Origin: Nemesobacter sp965204665
GTDB taxonomy: Bacteria > Desulfobacterota_D > UBA1144 > Nemesobacterales > Nemesobacteraceae
Length of the DNA: 64,000 nucleotides
Reading direction: 5' to 3'
Assembly (NCBI GenBank): GCA_965204665.1
Contig: OZ242002.1
Coordinates: forward strand, 434,001-498,000
Positions 17,597-26,359 of the stretch are shown in pieces. The notes beneath the pieces are model-generated. The model ran no database searches, was not told the DNA's origin, and worked only from the letters and a program-made list of their open reading frames with translations. A program made the translations under genes and the position numbers. Numbering within the stretch: the first letter of the stretch is position 1; every line of letters starts with the position of its first letter.

Positions 17597-19081
17597 TTAC
17601 GGCAGATCCGTATAACCCATCAGATATCTGTCACATTCCCTGGCGGCTTCTCTTCCCTCGTTTATGGCCCACACCACGAGACTTTGACCTCTGCGGGAAT
17701 CGCCCGCAGCGAAAACTCCATCCACGCTGGTCATATATTCTCCATACTCGGCCTTTATGTTGGAACGCTCGTCGGTCTCGACTTTCATCTGCTCAAGAAG
17801 CATCTGTTCAGGACCCAGAAAACCGAGCGCTAAAAATACAATATCGCAAGGCCATCTCTGCTCCGACCCCTGAACTTCCCTGAAAGTCGTTCTCCCGTCC
17901 TCATTCCTGTACCACTCAATACGCACAGTCTCAATTTCCGTTATCCTGCCCTTCTTGTCCCCTATAAACCTTTTAGTGAGCACCTGATACCTTCTCGGGT
18001 CCTTTCCGAAGACAGCCATAGCCTCCTGCTGACCGTAATCAAGTTTATAGGTCTTAGGCCATTGCGGCCACGGGTTGTCGGCAGACCTCCGTGAAGGCGG
18101 CATGGGAAGTATCTCGAACTGAAGCAGGCTTTTACATCCATGTCTCATGGAAGTGGCGACGCAGTCGGTCCCGGTATCACCGCCGCCGAGAACAACAACA
18201 TCACGGTCCGCGGCCGAAATGTAGTCGCCGTCCTGAAGCGAACTGTCAAGCAGACTCTTCGTAGTCGTCCGCAGAAAATCCATCGCGAAGTGTATTCCGT
18301 CAAGATCCCTTCCTTCAATCAGAAGGTCTCTGGGTTTCGTCGCCCCGGTGCATATAACCACCGCGTCGAAACTGTTGCGAAGTTCGTTTCCGTCAATGTC
18401 CTTACCGACTTCCGTACGCGTAACGAAACTGATTCCTTCCTGCTCAAGTATATCTACACGACGTTGTACTACTTTTTTGTCGAGATGAGGGTTTGGAATT
18501 CCATACATGAGAAGTCCGCCGATACGGTCGTCCCTCTCGAACACGGTGATCAGATGTCCCGCCTTGTTAAGTTGCGCGGCACATGAAAGTCCGGCCGGTC
18601 CGGAACCTATTACCGCCACGCTTTTTCCGGTTCTTTTCCCGGGAGGTTCCGGCACTATCCACCCCTGCTCGAAACCTTTATCAACTATTGCGCATTCTAT
18701 GTTCTTTATGGTGACCGGCGGTTCGTTTATTCCCAGAACGCATGATCCTTCGCACGGAGCCGGGCATATTCTCCCGGTAAAGTCGGGAAAGTTGTTCGTC
18801 TTGTGAAGCCTTTCGAGGGCTTCTCTCCAAAGTCCCGAATAAACAAGATCATTCCACTCCGGTATGAGATTGTTTATGGGACAACCCGTGGTCAGTCCTC
18901 CCAATATTTCCCCGGTCTGACAAAAAGGCACGCCGCAGTCCATGCACCTCACTCCCTGCAGGGCAAGCTCTTTTTCAGAAAGATGGCCGTGGAACTCGTC
19001 CCAGTCGGCGACTCTGAGCGCAGGGTCCCTGTCAACACCGACCTCTCTTTTATGCTTCATAAAACCTTCTGGGTCACCCAT
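17597..19081 (-). CDS. gltD: Glutamate synthase small (beta) subunit
   Basis: 494 residues. The N-terminus holds the cysteine sets for iron-sulfur clusters (CMDCGVPFCQ and CPAPCEGSC). Two dinucleotide-binding folds follow, for FAD (VAVIGSGPAGLSCAAQL) and NADPH (VVVLGGGDTGTDC), and the C-terminal GDSRRGQSLVVWAI motif completes the FAD site. It passes electrons from NADPH to the large subunit, which makes glutamate from glutamine and 2-oxoglutarate. It sits 30 bp after gltB in a gltB-gltD operon. Confidence 0.95.
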   Translation of the reverse strand: MGDPEGFMKHKREVGVDRDPALRVADWDEFHGHLSEKELALQGVRCMDCGVPFCQTGEILGGLTTGCPINNLIPEWNDLVYSGLWREALERLHKTNNFPDFTGRICPAPCEGSCVLGINEPPVTIKNIECAIVDKGFEQGWIVPEPPGKRTGKSVAVIGSGPAGLSCAAQLNKAGHLITVFERDDRIGGLLMYGIPNPHLDKKVVQRRVDILEQEGISFVTRTEVGKDIDGNELRNSFDAVVICTGATKPRDLLIEGRDLDGIHFAMDFLRTTTKSLLDSSLQDGDYISAADRDVVVLGGGDTGTDCVATSMRHGCKSLLQFEILPMPPSRRSADNPWPQWPKTYKLDYGQQEAMAVFGKDPRRYQVLTKRFIGDKKGRITEIETVRIEWYRNEDGRTTFREVQGSEQRWPCDIVFLALGFLGPEQMLLEQMKVETDERSNIKAEYGEYMTSVDGVFAAGDSRRGQSLVVWAINEGREAARECDRYLMGYTDLP

Positions 19082-19111
19082 TGAAAAAATTCCTCTGATA
19101 GAAATTCATCT

Positions 19112-22100
19112 TCAATTTCCACTTACCCGCGCCAAATCTTTTTTATTCTCCTCAAAAGCCGTCATAAGCGCCTCATCACCCGAAAGTCCTCTTTCCCGGG
19201 CGCGGTTTATATGCTCGAGCATCCTCTTATAGTCCTTAGGTATCACTTTCACGAATCTGCGGACACTTTCCCGCCAGTTGTCCAGAATCCTTGATGCCGA
19301 GGCGCTTCGGGTATACTTGAGGTGTTTTTCTATCATCTCCAGAAGCTCCGTCTCGTCCGTTTCAGATACTTTCTCGAGAAACACGGAGTCGGTGTTGCAC
19401 CTCACATCGAAGTCCCCGCAATCATCATAAACATACGCTATTCCTCCAGACATCCCCGCAGCGAAATTTCTTCCAGTGGGACCCAGAACCACCACCCTGC
19501 CGCCTGTCATGTACTCGCAACAGTGATCACCCACCGCTTCCACAACGGCGCGTACCCCGCTGTTTCTCACGCAGAACCTCTCGCCGGCCACTCCCCTTAC
19601 ATAGGCTTCCCCGCCTGTCGCACCGTAAAAAGAAACATTTCCGATTATTATGTTCTCTTCCGCTACGAAAGTGGACTTCGCAGGAGGGTAGATGATTATC
19701 TTCCCTCCGGAAAGCCCCTTACCGGTATAATCATTTGAGTCTCCTTCAAGAACCAGAGTCATGCTCGGAGGAATAAATGCTCCGAAGCTTTGTCCGGCGG
19801 AACCCGAAAAATGAAGTCTGACAGTATCTTCGGCAAGCCCATCCAGTCCATATCTCCTGGTAAGCTCGCTTCCGACTATAGTTCCGGCGGTCCTGTTCAC
19901 ATTCTTTATGGAAACAGATGCCTCCACCCGCTCACCTTTTTCGATAGCGGGGCGGCAGATTTCCATAAGCACGGTTTCATCGAGGGATTGCTGTATACCG
20001 TGGTCCTGTTCCATCTGACAGAAAGTCCCCCAGCCGGACGGAACCTCCGGACGGACCAGGATTCTGCTCAAATCCACCCCTCTCGCTTTCCAGTGCTCAA
20101 CCGACCTTCTCATCTCAAGGCGGTCAGTTCTTCCTATCATCTCATTGACCGTCCGGAAACCCATTTTCGCCATTATCTCACGGAATTCCATGGCGACGAA
20201 CCTCATGAAATTAACCACATGCGCGGGATCTCCAGTGAATTTACTGCGAAGTTCGGGATTCTGCGTCGCTACTCCCACAGGGCAGGTGTCGAGGTGACAC
20301 ACCCTCATCATTATGCATCCCAGAACTATCAGCGGGGCGGTTGAGAAACCATACTCCTCAGCACCCAGTAAGGCGGCTACGGCAATATCCCTTCCAGTCT
20401 TCATCTGCCCGTCGGTCTCAAGGACCACCCTGCTTCTGAGATTGTTGAGAACAAGAGTCTGATGAGTCTCGGCTATGCCGAGTTCCCACGGAAGGCCGGC
20501 GTGCTGTATGCTGCTCTGAGGAGAAGCTCCGGTGCCTCCCGATGTGCCGCTTATGAGTATTACATCCGCATGACCTTTGGCCACCCCGGCGGCAATGGTG
20601 CCGACACCTACTTCGGAAACGAGTTTTACGTTTATTCTCGCATACTTGTTCGCGTTTTTAAGATCATAGATCAACTGCGCAAGATCCTCGATCGAGTAGA
20701 TGTCATGGTGAGGCGGAGGGGATATAAGTCCCACTCCCGGGGTCGAGAGCCTCACCTTGGCAATCCACGGATATACCTTCTTTCCCGGAAGTTGACCTCC
20801 TTCTCCCGGTTTTGCTCCCTGAGCTATCTTTATCTGTATTTCGTCGGAATTAACCAAGTATTCGCTTGTCACTCCGAAACGTCCCGAGGCTACCTGTTTT
20901 ATTGAGCTCCGACGCAGGTCCCCGTCGGGGTCCGGCGTGAATCTGTCGGTATCCTCCCCGCCCTCGCCGGTATTGCTTTTCGCGCCTATACGGTTCATCG
21001 CCACCGCAAGACTCTCATGAGCTTCCTTGCTTATCGCGCCGTAGGACATGGCTCCGGTCTTGAACCTCGCGCATATACTCTGAACCGACTCCACATCTTC
21101 AACAGGTATGGGCGTTTCCGCATATTTAAGATCAATGAGACCTCGAAGAGTGAAGTGTTCTTTCTCCTCGTCGTTCGCCAGCGCTGAGTACTGTTTGAAT
21201 TTTTCGTAACTTCCGGTCGTGCAGGCATCCTGCAGGCTGTGCACGGTACGCGGGCGGTACATGTGGCGCTCACCGTCGGGTCTCCACCTGTATACTCCTC
21301 CCGTATCAAGCGCGGCCGCAGTGACTTTCCTTTCAGGATACGCCCTGGAGTGTCTTTCCGCAGCTTCTTCAGCCACGACATCAATTCCCACTCCCTGTAT
21401 TCTGGATGCGGTCCAAGTGAAGTATTTATCGACAAATTCGGTTTTCAGACCCAGAGCCTCGAATATCTGGGCACCGTGATAACTCTGCACGGTGGAAATA
21501 CCTATCTTGGACATTATCTTCACTATGCCCTTTACGAGGCTTTTTACATATCCGGATACCGCATTCTCATAGGAAATATCCTCAAGCATGCCCTGTTGAA
21601 TCATTCCTCCTAAGCATTCATAGGCCATATAGGGGTTTACGGCACTCGCGCCGTAACCGATAAGAAGCCCCATATGGTGAACTTCCCTGGGTTCTCCCGA
21701 TTCGACTACAATGGCTGTCTTCATTCTGTTTCCGTTTTCTATAAGATGATGATGCAGCCCGGCAACGGCAAGAAGCGCGGGGACGGGCGCGTGTTCCGAA
21801 TCAAAATTTCTATCGGACAGAATCAATATGTTCGCGCCTTTTTCTATCAGTTCGTCCGCCCGGGAAAAAATTTCCTCAAGAGAATCGGAAAGCCCCTGTT
21901 CTCCTTTTTTCGGATCAAAAAGCATAGGTATTGTTTCGCAGCGGAACTTGCCGGAAGAAAGAGTCTTCAGTTTCTCCATCTCGGGGTTTGTCAGAAACGG
22001 AGTCTCGATCTCTATTTTCTCACAGGTCTTCGGACAAGGCGAAAGTATATTCCCCGTCGACCCAAGCGTGACCACCGTCCCCGTTATGAGTTCTTCGCGT

Positions 22101-23707
22101 ATGGCGTCTATCGCGGGGTTGGTGACTTGAGCGAACATCTGTTTGAAGTAGTTGTAGAGAAGCTTCGGCCTGTCGGAAAGCGCGGCGAGAGGAGTATCAA
22201 CTCCCATCGCCCCTACGGGCTCTACTGCATTTTTCGACATCGGACCAAGTAAAACGCGCAGATCCTCAAACGTGTATCCGAACACTCTTTGCCTTGTAAG
22301 AAGTTCCTCGGAATCGTATTCAGCCGCAACCTGCTCAGACTCTCCCTTCATCATGTCCGAAAACCTGACCATGTTCTCCGCAAGCCATTTTCCATAGGGT
22401 TTTTCCGCGCAGAGCCGGGTTTTCAGTTCCTCATCCCCAACGATGCGACCTTCCCTGGTATCTATGAGAAGCATCCTTCCCGGAAGCAGTCTGCCTTTAT
22501 AACTCACTCTCTCCGGAGGCACTTCAAGCACTCCGACTTCTGAACCCAGGATCACGGTATCGTCCTTTGTAACATAGTACCTTGTGGGGCGAAGTCCGTT
22601 TCTGTCAAGCGCTGCACCCACTTTCTCTCCGTCGGTAAAAGCTATGGATGCGGGACCGTCCCAAGGTTCCAGCAGGCAACTGTGAAACCTGTAGAAATCC
22701 TTTTTCTCTGCGGACATCGTCCGGTGCTTGGACCATGGCTCGGGAATCATCATCATAAGCGCGTGTTCTATCGAGTATCCCGACAGCGAAAGGAATTCAA
22801 GCATGTTGTCAAACGAAGCGGAATCGCTTCCTCCCGCCTCGACAACCGGAAATATCTTGTCGATATCGTCGCCGTAGAACTCGGACTCCAGAACCGCCTG
22901 TCTCGAGTACATCCAGTTTATATTGCCGCGAAGAGTGTTTATCTCCCCGTTGTGTATAACGTATCTGTAGGGATGTGCTCTGTCCCAACTCGGAAAGGTG
23001 TTGGTGCTGAAACGTGAGTGCACAAGCGCTATCGCACTTTCCATAAGACCGTTCTGAAGGTCGGGGAAGAAAAGATCAAGCTGCCAAGTAGTGAGCATTC
23101 CCTTGTATACTATGGTTCTGTGTGAAAGACTCGGCATGTAGAAGTATCGATCAAGGCCGGAATTTCTTATCAAGGATTCAGCGCGCTTTCTTATCATGTA
23201 GAGTTTTCTTTCAAACTCATCTGAAGTTTCGGTGCCGTCCCCTCGACCGATAAAAACCTGTCGTATCGCAGGCTTACAACCAACCGCGGTAGTTCCGAGA
23301 GATGAATTGTCGGTCGGAACAGTTCGCCATCCTAGAACCGACTGACCGTACTCCGCGACTACAGACTCAAACTTTCCTTCCGTTTCCTTACCTGCAGACG
23401 CGTCGGGGGAAAGGAACATCATCCCGACTCCGTAGTTCTGTTCTTCCGGAAGTTCAATTTTCCCCGCAAGCGCATCGACAAAAAACGCGTGGGGTTTTTG
23501 TAAAAGTATCCCTGCGCCGTCGCCGGTGTTCGATTCGCACCCGCAGGCCCCGCGGTGCTCGAGATTTTTCAGTACGGTAACCGCTTGTCTTACTATTGAG
23601 TTGGACTTTTTTCCCCTGACATTCACCACAAACCCTATTCCGCAGGAATCGTGTTCGAACGCGGGATCATATAATCCGAATTTTTCAGGAAACTTTTTTA
23701 AATCCAT
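19112..23707 (-). CDS. gltB: Glutamate synthase large (alpha) subunit
   Basis: 1531 residues, normal length. The order is: N-terminal class II glutaminase domain, with the nucleophile Cys in HDSCGIGFVV after a short leader that is normally removed; a central domain; the FMN-binding synthase domain with a 3Fe-4S cysteine set (CIMMRVCHLDTCPVGVATQ); and the C-terminal beta-helix (GGEAYVRGVAGERF). It converts glutamine and 2-oxoglutarate to two glutamates. The ATG at 23707 overlaps the last 10 bases of a small upstream gene, so translation of the two may be coupled. Confidence 0.96.
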   Translation of the reverse strand: MDLKKFPEKFGLYDPAFEHDSCGIGFVVNVRGKKSNSIVRQAVTVLKNLEHRGACGCESNTGDGAGILLQKPHAFFVDALAGKIELPEEQNYGVGMMFLSPDASAGKETEGKFESVVAEYGQSVLGWRTVPTDNSSLGTTAVGCKPAIRQVFIGRGDGTETSDEFERKLYMIRKRAESLIRNSGLDRYFYMPSLSHRTIVYKGMLTTWQLDLFFPDLQNGLMESAIALVHSRFSTNTFPSWDRAHPYRYVIHNGEINTLRGNINWMYSRQAVLESEFYGDDIDKIFPVVEAGGSDSASFDNMLEFLSLSGYSIEHALMMMIPEPWSKHRTMSAEKKDFYRFHSCLLEPWDGPASIAFTDGEKVGAALDRNGLRPTRYYVTKDDTVILGSEVGVLEVPPERVSYKGRLLPGRMLLIDTREGRIVGDEELKTRLCAEKPYGKWLAENMVRFSDMMKGESEQVAAEYDSEELLTRQRVFGYTFEDLRVLLGPMSKNAVEPVGAMGVDTPLAALSDRPKLLYNYFKQMFAQVTNPAIDAIREELITGTVVTLGSTGNILSPCPKTCEKIEIETPFLTNPEMEKLKTLSSGKFRCETIPMLFDPKKGEQGLSDSLEEIFSRADELIEKGANILILSDRNFDSEHAPVPALLAVAGLHHHLIENGNRMKTAIVVESGEPREVHHMGLLIGYGASAVNPYMAYECLGGMIQQGMLEDISYENAVSGYVKSLVKGIVKIMSKIGISTVQSYHGAQIFEALGLKTEFVDKYFTWTASRIQGVGIDVVAEEAAERHSRAYPERKVTAAALDTGGVYRWRPDGERHMYRPRTVHSLQDACTTGSYEKFKQYSALANDEEKEHFTLRGLIDLKYAETPIPVEDVESVQSICARFKTGAMSYGAISKEAHESLAVAMNRIGAKSNTGEGGEDTDRFTPDPDGDLRRSSIKQVASGRFGVTSEYLVNSDEIQIKIAQGAKPGEGGQLPGKKVYPWIAKVRLSTPGVGLISPPPHHDIYSIEDLAQLIYDLKNANKYARINVKLVSEVGVGTIAAGVAKGHADVILISGTSGGTGASPQSSIQHAGLPWELGIAETHQTLVLNNLRSRVVLETDGQMKTGRDIAVAALLGAEEYGFSTAPLIVLGCIMMRVCHLDTCPVGVATQNPELRSKFTGDPAHVVNFMRFVAMEFREIMAKMGFRTVNEMIGRTDRLEMRRSVEHWKARGVDLSRILVRPEVPSGWGTFCQMEQDHGIQQSLDETVLMEICRPAIEKGERVEASVSIKNVNRTAGTIVGSELTRRYGLDGLAEDTVRLHFSGSAGQSFGAFIPPSMTLVLEGDSNDYTGKGLSGGKIIIYPPAKSTFVAEENIIIGNVSFYGATGGEAYVRGVAGERFCVRNSGVRAVVEAVGDHCCEYMTGGRVVVLGPTGRNFAAGMSGGIAYVYDDCGDFDVRCNTDSVFLEKVSETDETELLEMIEKHLKYTRSASASRILDNWRESVRRFVKVIPKDYKRMLEHINRARERGLSGDEALMTAFEENKKDLARVSGN

Positions 23708-23838
23708 AATAAATCAACTACCCCCGGCTTCAGGTCGGTCTCCTCCGAAGAGTGGATCGGTATAACCACGACAGTCTCCGCCGCCGCGGTCGCGGCCAGC
23801 CCGACAAGAAGAAAAAGCGCTAATACGAATCTGGGCAT
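23698..23838 (-). CDS. 46-residue secreted peptide upstream of gltB
   Basis: Begins at ATG 23838 after a perfect Shine-Dalgarno sequence (GGAGGTGA, 5 bp spacing). Residues 1-20 look like a cleavable signal peptide (MPRFVLALFLLVGLAATAAA), leaving a mature peptide of about 26 residues with TVVVIPIHSS. The stop overlaps the start of gltB. The strong ribosome site and overlap argue for translation. The role is unknown; it may simply couple ribosomes to gltB. Confidence 0.6.
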   Translation of the reverse strand: MPRFVLALFLLVGLAATAAAETVVVIPIHSSEETDLKPGVVDLLWI

Positions 23839-23864
23839 AACTCACCTCCTTCAATACGAAAATG

Positions 23865-24074
23865 TCAAGAGTCTTTCTTCTTGGAATGCTTTTCTCTTAT
23901 AATTTCATTAACCACGCTTCCCGTCTTTTCTCCTTCTTCTATTCTTCTCAATGTTTCAATTTTTTCCCGTAACCGTTTATCCTCGATGAATGTCGCATAC
24001 AGCGAATACATCATCATCAGCCCCCCTGCCAGCATAAACAAAGAAGCTCCTGCATGCCAAAGAAATTCCCACAT
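23865..24074 (-). CDS. Small membrane protein with cytoplasmic coiled tail
   Basis: 69 residues. One hydrophobic helix (ASLFMLAGGLMMMYSLYA) is followed by a charged, probably helical tail (KRLREKIETLRRIEEGEK) ending in lysines. An AAAGGTG ribosome site precedes ATG 24074. It lies upstream of the small secreted peptide and gltB on the same strand. No family is recognised. Confidence 0.55.
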   Translation of the reverse strand: MWEFLWHAGASLFMLAGGLMMMYSLYATFIEDKRLREKIETLRRIEEGEKTGSVVNEIIREKHSKKKDS

Positions 24075-24224
24075 GTCACACCTTTATTCTTTTGCCCTCA
24101 GTTGTATCGTTATGAAAAACAACCAAGAACCGACGGAGTATGGAACGCCGCTTTCCTCACGCGACCCTTCAGTCTACCATAAATACCGCGCCGTATACAA
24201 CTGCGTAAATCCGTAACCATGGTT

Positions 24225-24250
24225 TATACTGGTACGGTCGGTCATGACCG
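24225..24250 (+). promoter_or_regulatory. Possible -10 and operator palindrome
   Basis: TATACT at 24225-24230 is followed by the perfect 12-bp palindrome CGGTCATGACCG at 24239-24250, where a transcription start would fall. No good -35 is seen. It supports a leader upstream of the GTG start at 24276. Confidence 0.3.
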
Positions 24251-24275
24251 GTCATTCCTTGGAAAAGATAATGAA

Positions 24276-24590
24276 GTGAGAAAGAACCGAACGGTAGTAA
24301 ATCTCTCCTTTCACATGGAATCAAGCGCAACTCTGTGGAACAAGGTGTTTGAGGGATTTTCCTCGGAGATGATTCTTGTATGCAGGTTTGAGGGGAAGAC
24401 AGACAAGGCGATTGAGATACTCTACAGGTTCGGCTCCATGACGGCTCACAGGTATGACAAGTGCTCGGTTGAACCCAGGGTTTACGGAATGGTTATAAAG
24501 AAAGACGTAAGCGATGAAAGTGAAGAAGTGATAAACAGGTGGATGGACCTGATGAAAAGCCTTCAGCAGGAAATAGAGGAGTTTCTCTAA
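24276..24590 (+). CDS. Conserved-looking hypothetical protein
   Basis: About 104 residues from a GTG at 24276 (GGAAAAG upstream). An in-frame ATG at 24219 would add 19 residues and run through a palindrome. The sequence is compact alpha/beta in character (SSEMILVCRFEGKTDKAIEI, YGMVIKKDVSDESEEVINRW) and ends in a helix. It has no membrane segment or known motif. It is convergent with birA, overlapping its end by 4 nt. Confidence 0.5.
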   Translation: MRKNRTVVNLSFHMESSATLWNKVFEGFSSEMILVCRFEGKTDKAIEILYRFGSMTAHRYDKCSVEPRVYGMVIKKDVSDESEEVINRWMDLMKSLQQEIEEFL

Positions 24591-25372
24591 AAAACGGCAT
24601 CTCCCGCTATTACGCGTTTAAGCGTCCCGTCTCGAGTTCTAAGGTAAAGAAATCCGTTTTCATCGACTCGCTCGGCCGTCCCGCTTACTATCTCGCCTGA
24701 AACATCTATCGACACTTCCTTACCTTCAAACCCCCACCTGTCGCTCCAATTCTTAATTACCGCCGAAGATCCGTGATTTCGAAACTCCGCGTAGAACCGG
24801 TCAATAGAGCTTATCAATCTCCCTGCGAACTCCTCCCTGTTCGTCTCTTCACCCAGAACTATTGAAAGGGATGTGGTCTTGTCCGAAATATCCTTCATTT
24901 TCTTCTTTATGAACTCTCTTGAAAGATTAAGGTTGACACCGATGCCGATTATCAGATGATCCACCTTACCGTCGGAAATGCCCAGTTCCGTAAGCACTCC
25001 GGAGATTTTCTTTCCGTCAACTAGTATGTCGTTCGGCCATTTTATGGAGCAACCTACACCGTAATCGGAAAACGTGTCGAAAAGAGCGCATGAAGCGAGA
25101 AACGTGAAAACCGCGGACTCTTGGGGAGATATGTCGGGACAGAGCATTACGGAAAGATAGAGATTGCATCCCGGAGGAGATTTCCACGCCCGCCCGAGCC
25201 TCCCCCTGCCCGCCGTCTGGGAGTCGGATATCGCGACCGAGCCGTCTCCGGCGGAGCCATCCCCAGCAAGTTTCAGCAAAGCATTGTTCGTGGAATCCGT
25301 CTGCCTGTAGACAAAAAGAGTGTTTCCGACTTTTTTCGCTTTGATATGTTCTTTTATCTTTGAGAAATTCAT
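24587..25372 (-). CDS. birA: Biotin--[acetyl-CoA-carboxylase] ligase
   Basis: 261 residues from ATG 25372. Catalytic-domain motifs are TDSTNNALLKLA, the biotinyl-AMP loop GRGRLGRAWKSPPG, and KWPNDILVDGKKISGVLTE. The C-terminal small domain (GFEGKEVSIDVSG) is present. There is no N-terminal helix-turn-helix, so this is the monofunctional type that attaches biotin without acting as repressor. The frame is open up to 25564, but that extension has no family similarity. Confidence 0.88.
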   Translation of the reverse strand: MNFSKIKEHIKAKKVGNTLFVYRQTDSTNNALLKLAGDGSAGDGSVAISDSQTAGRGRLGRAWKSPPGCNLYLSVMLCPDISPQESAVFTFLASCALFDTFSDYGVGCSIKWPNDILVDGKKISGVLTELGISDGKVDHLIIGIGVNLNLSREFIKKKMKDISDKTTSLSIVLGEETNREEFAGRLISSIDRFYAEFRNHGSSAVIKNWSDRWGFEGKEVSIDVSGEIVSGTAERVDENGFLYLRTRDGTLKRVIAGDAVF

Positions 25373-25613
25373 GGGAAAACAACTCCGTCCGTCAAACTCC
25401 GAAGCGTTTTCGACTTTTAAAGACAAAGTCTCCGCCCTCACGGCCCGATTTGTATCTTGAACTTTGAAAAGGACCCATCTCCCCCGGTCTTCCCTGCGAC
25501 CTTGGTTAAAAAAGATTCCGACAGTACAATACCGCAAGCCGAAAGAAGAATTAAGTATATACAAATCCGAGAAACCATGATTTTATCAGGCGGAATAATG
25601 AGCTTAAGGAACA

Positions 25614-26327
25614 ATGAACTCAGGAAAATCGCGCGGAGTAAAAACGGGTCACCGCGCCGGTCCGCAGAACCGGCGGTCGGAACCCGTCGCTCTGCAGAAA
25701 ACAGTTGACATGCCGACGGGAAAAACTCTTTTAAAAAACCTGCCGAAGCCCATGGTCGCTTATCTGTTGCTCATAGCGGGAATAGTGCTTTCTAAGCAAC
25801 TTGCAGAACATCTGGGGTTTGATTCCGCTCTCACAGCAGCAGGACTCATGTTCTGCATTCCTTCCATATTGGACCGCGAGAACACGGATTCTCTCAGATT
25901 CAATCTGCGCGGGTTCTCAACAGGCGTCGCGGTCTCAGCAGTAGTACTTTTCGCCTATGTGAGTTTTCTGCAGATACTCGGCCTTTCCATGGAGAGAACC
26001 GTCGTATTCACGGAGCCGAGTATTTTCCTGATGCTGACGCATCTGGTCGTCTACGCATTACCCGAAGAATTCTTCTTCAGAGGGTATCTGCAGAAAAAGA
26101 TGGGCGGCGGTTGGCGCGCCGTAGTGATAACCAGCATTCTTTTCGCTGCGGCTCATTTTATCGTGATCTGCATATTTTCGGGTGGAAGAAACTGCATGCA
26201 GAACCTCCTCACGTTTTTCCCTTCAACAGTAATGGGATACATCTATATGAGAACCGGAACTCTATGGTCAAGCGTTTTTTTTCACTTCGCCGCAAACATC
26301 GTCTACATCTCGGTCAGGATGGTATAG
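25614..26327 (+). CDS. CPBP-family intramembrane protease-like protein
   Basis: Up to 237 residues. ATG 25614 follows AAGGA; ATG 25710 would drop a basic, low-complexity leader and is about as likely. Several transmembrane helices carry the Abi/CPBP (PF02517) signatures: EEFFFRGYLQ with the paired Glu, AAHFI with the first His and FFHFAANI with the second. Family members are intramembrane endopeptidases, including type II CAAX-processing enzymes and bacteriocin-immunity proteins; the substrate is unknown. It is divergent from birA and convergent with rng. Confidence 0.75.
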   Translation: MNSGKSRGVKTGHRAGPQNRRSEPVALQKTVDMPTGKTLLKNLPKPMVAYLLLIAGIVLSKQLAEHLGFDSALTAAGLMFCIPSILDRENTDSLRFNLRGFSTGVAVSAVVLFAYVSFLQILGLSMERTVVFTEPSIFLMLTHLVVYALPEEFFFRGYLQKKMGGGWRAVVITSILFAAAHFIVICIFSGGRNCMQNLLTFFPSTVMGYIYMRTGTLWSSVFFHFAANIVYISVRMV

Positions 26328-26359
26328 CAAATCGACTGTAAGACAGAAACATACTTGAA

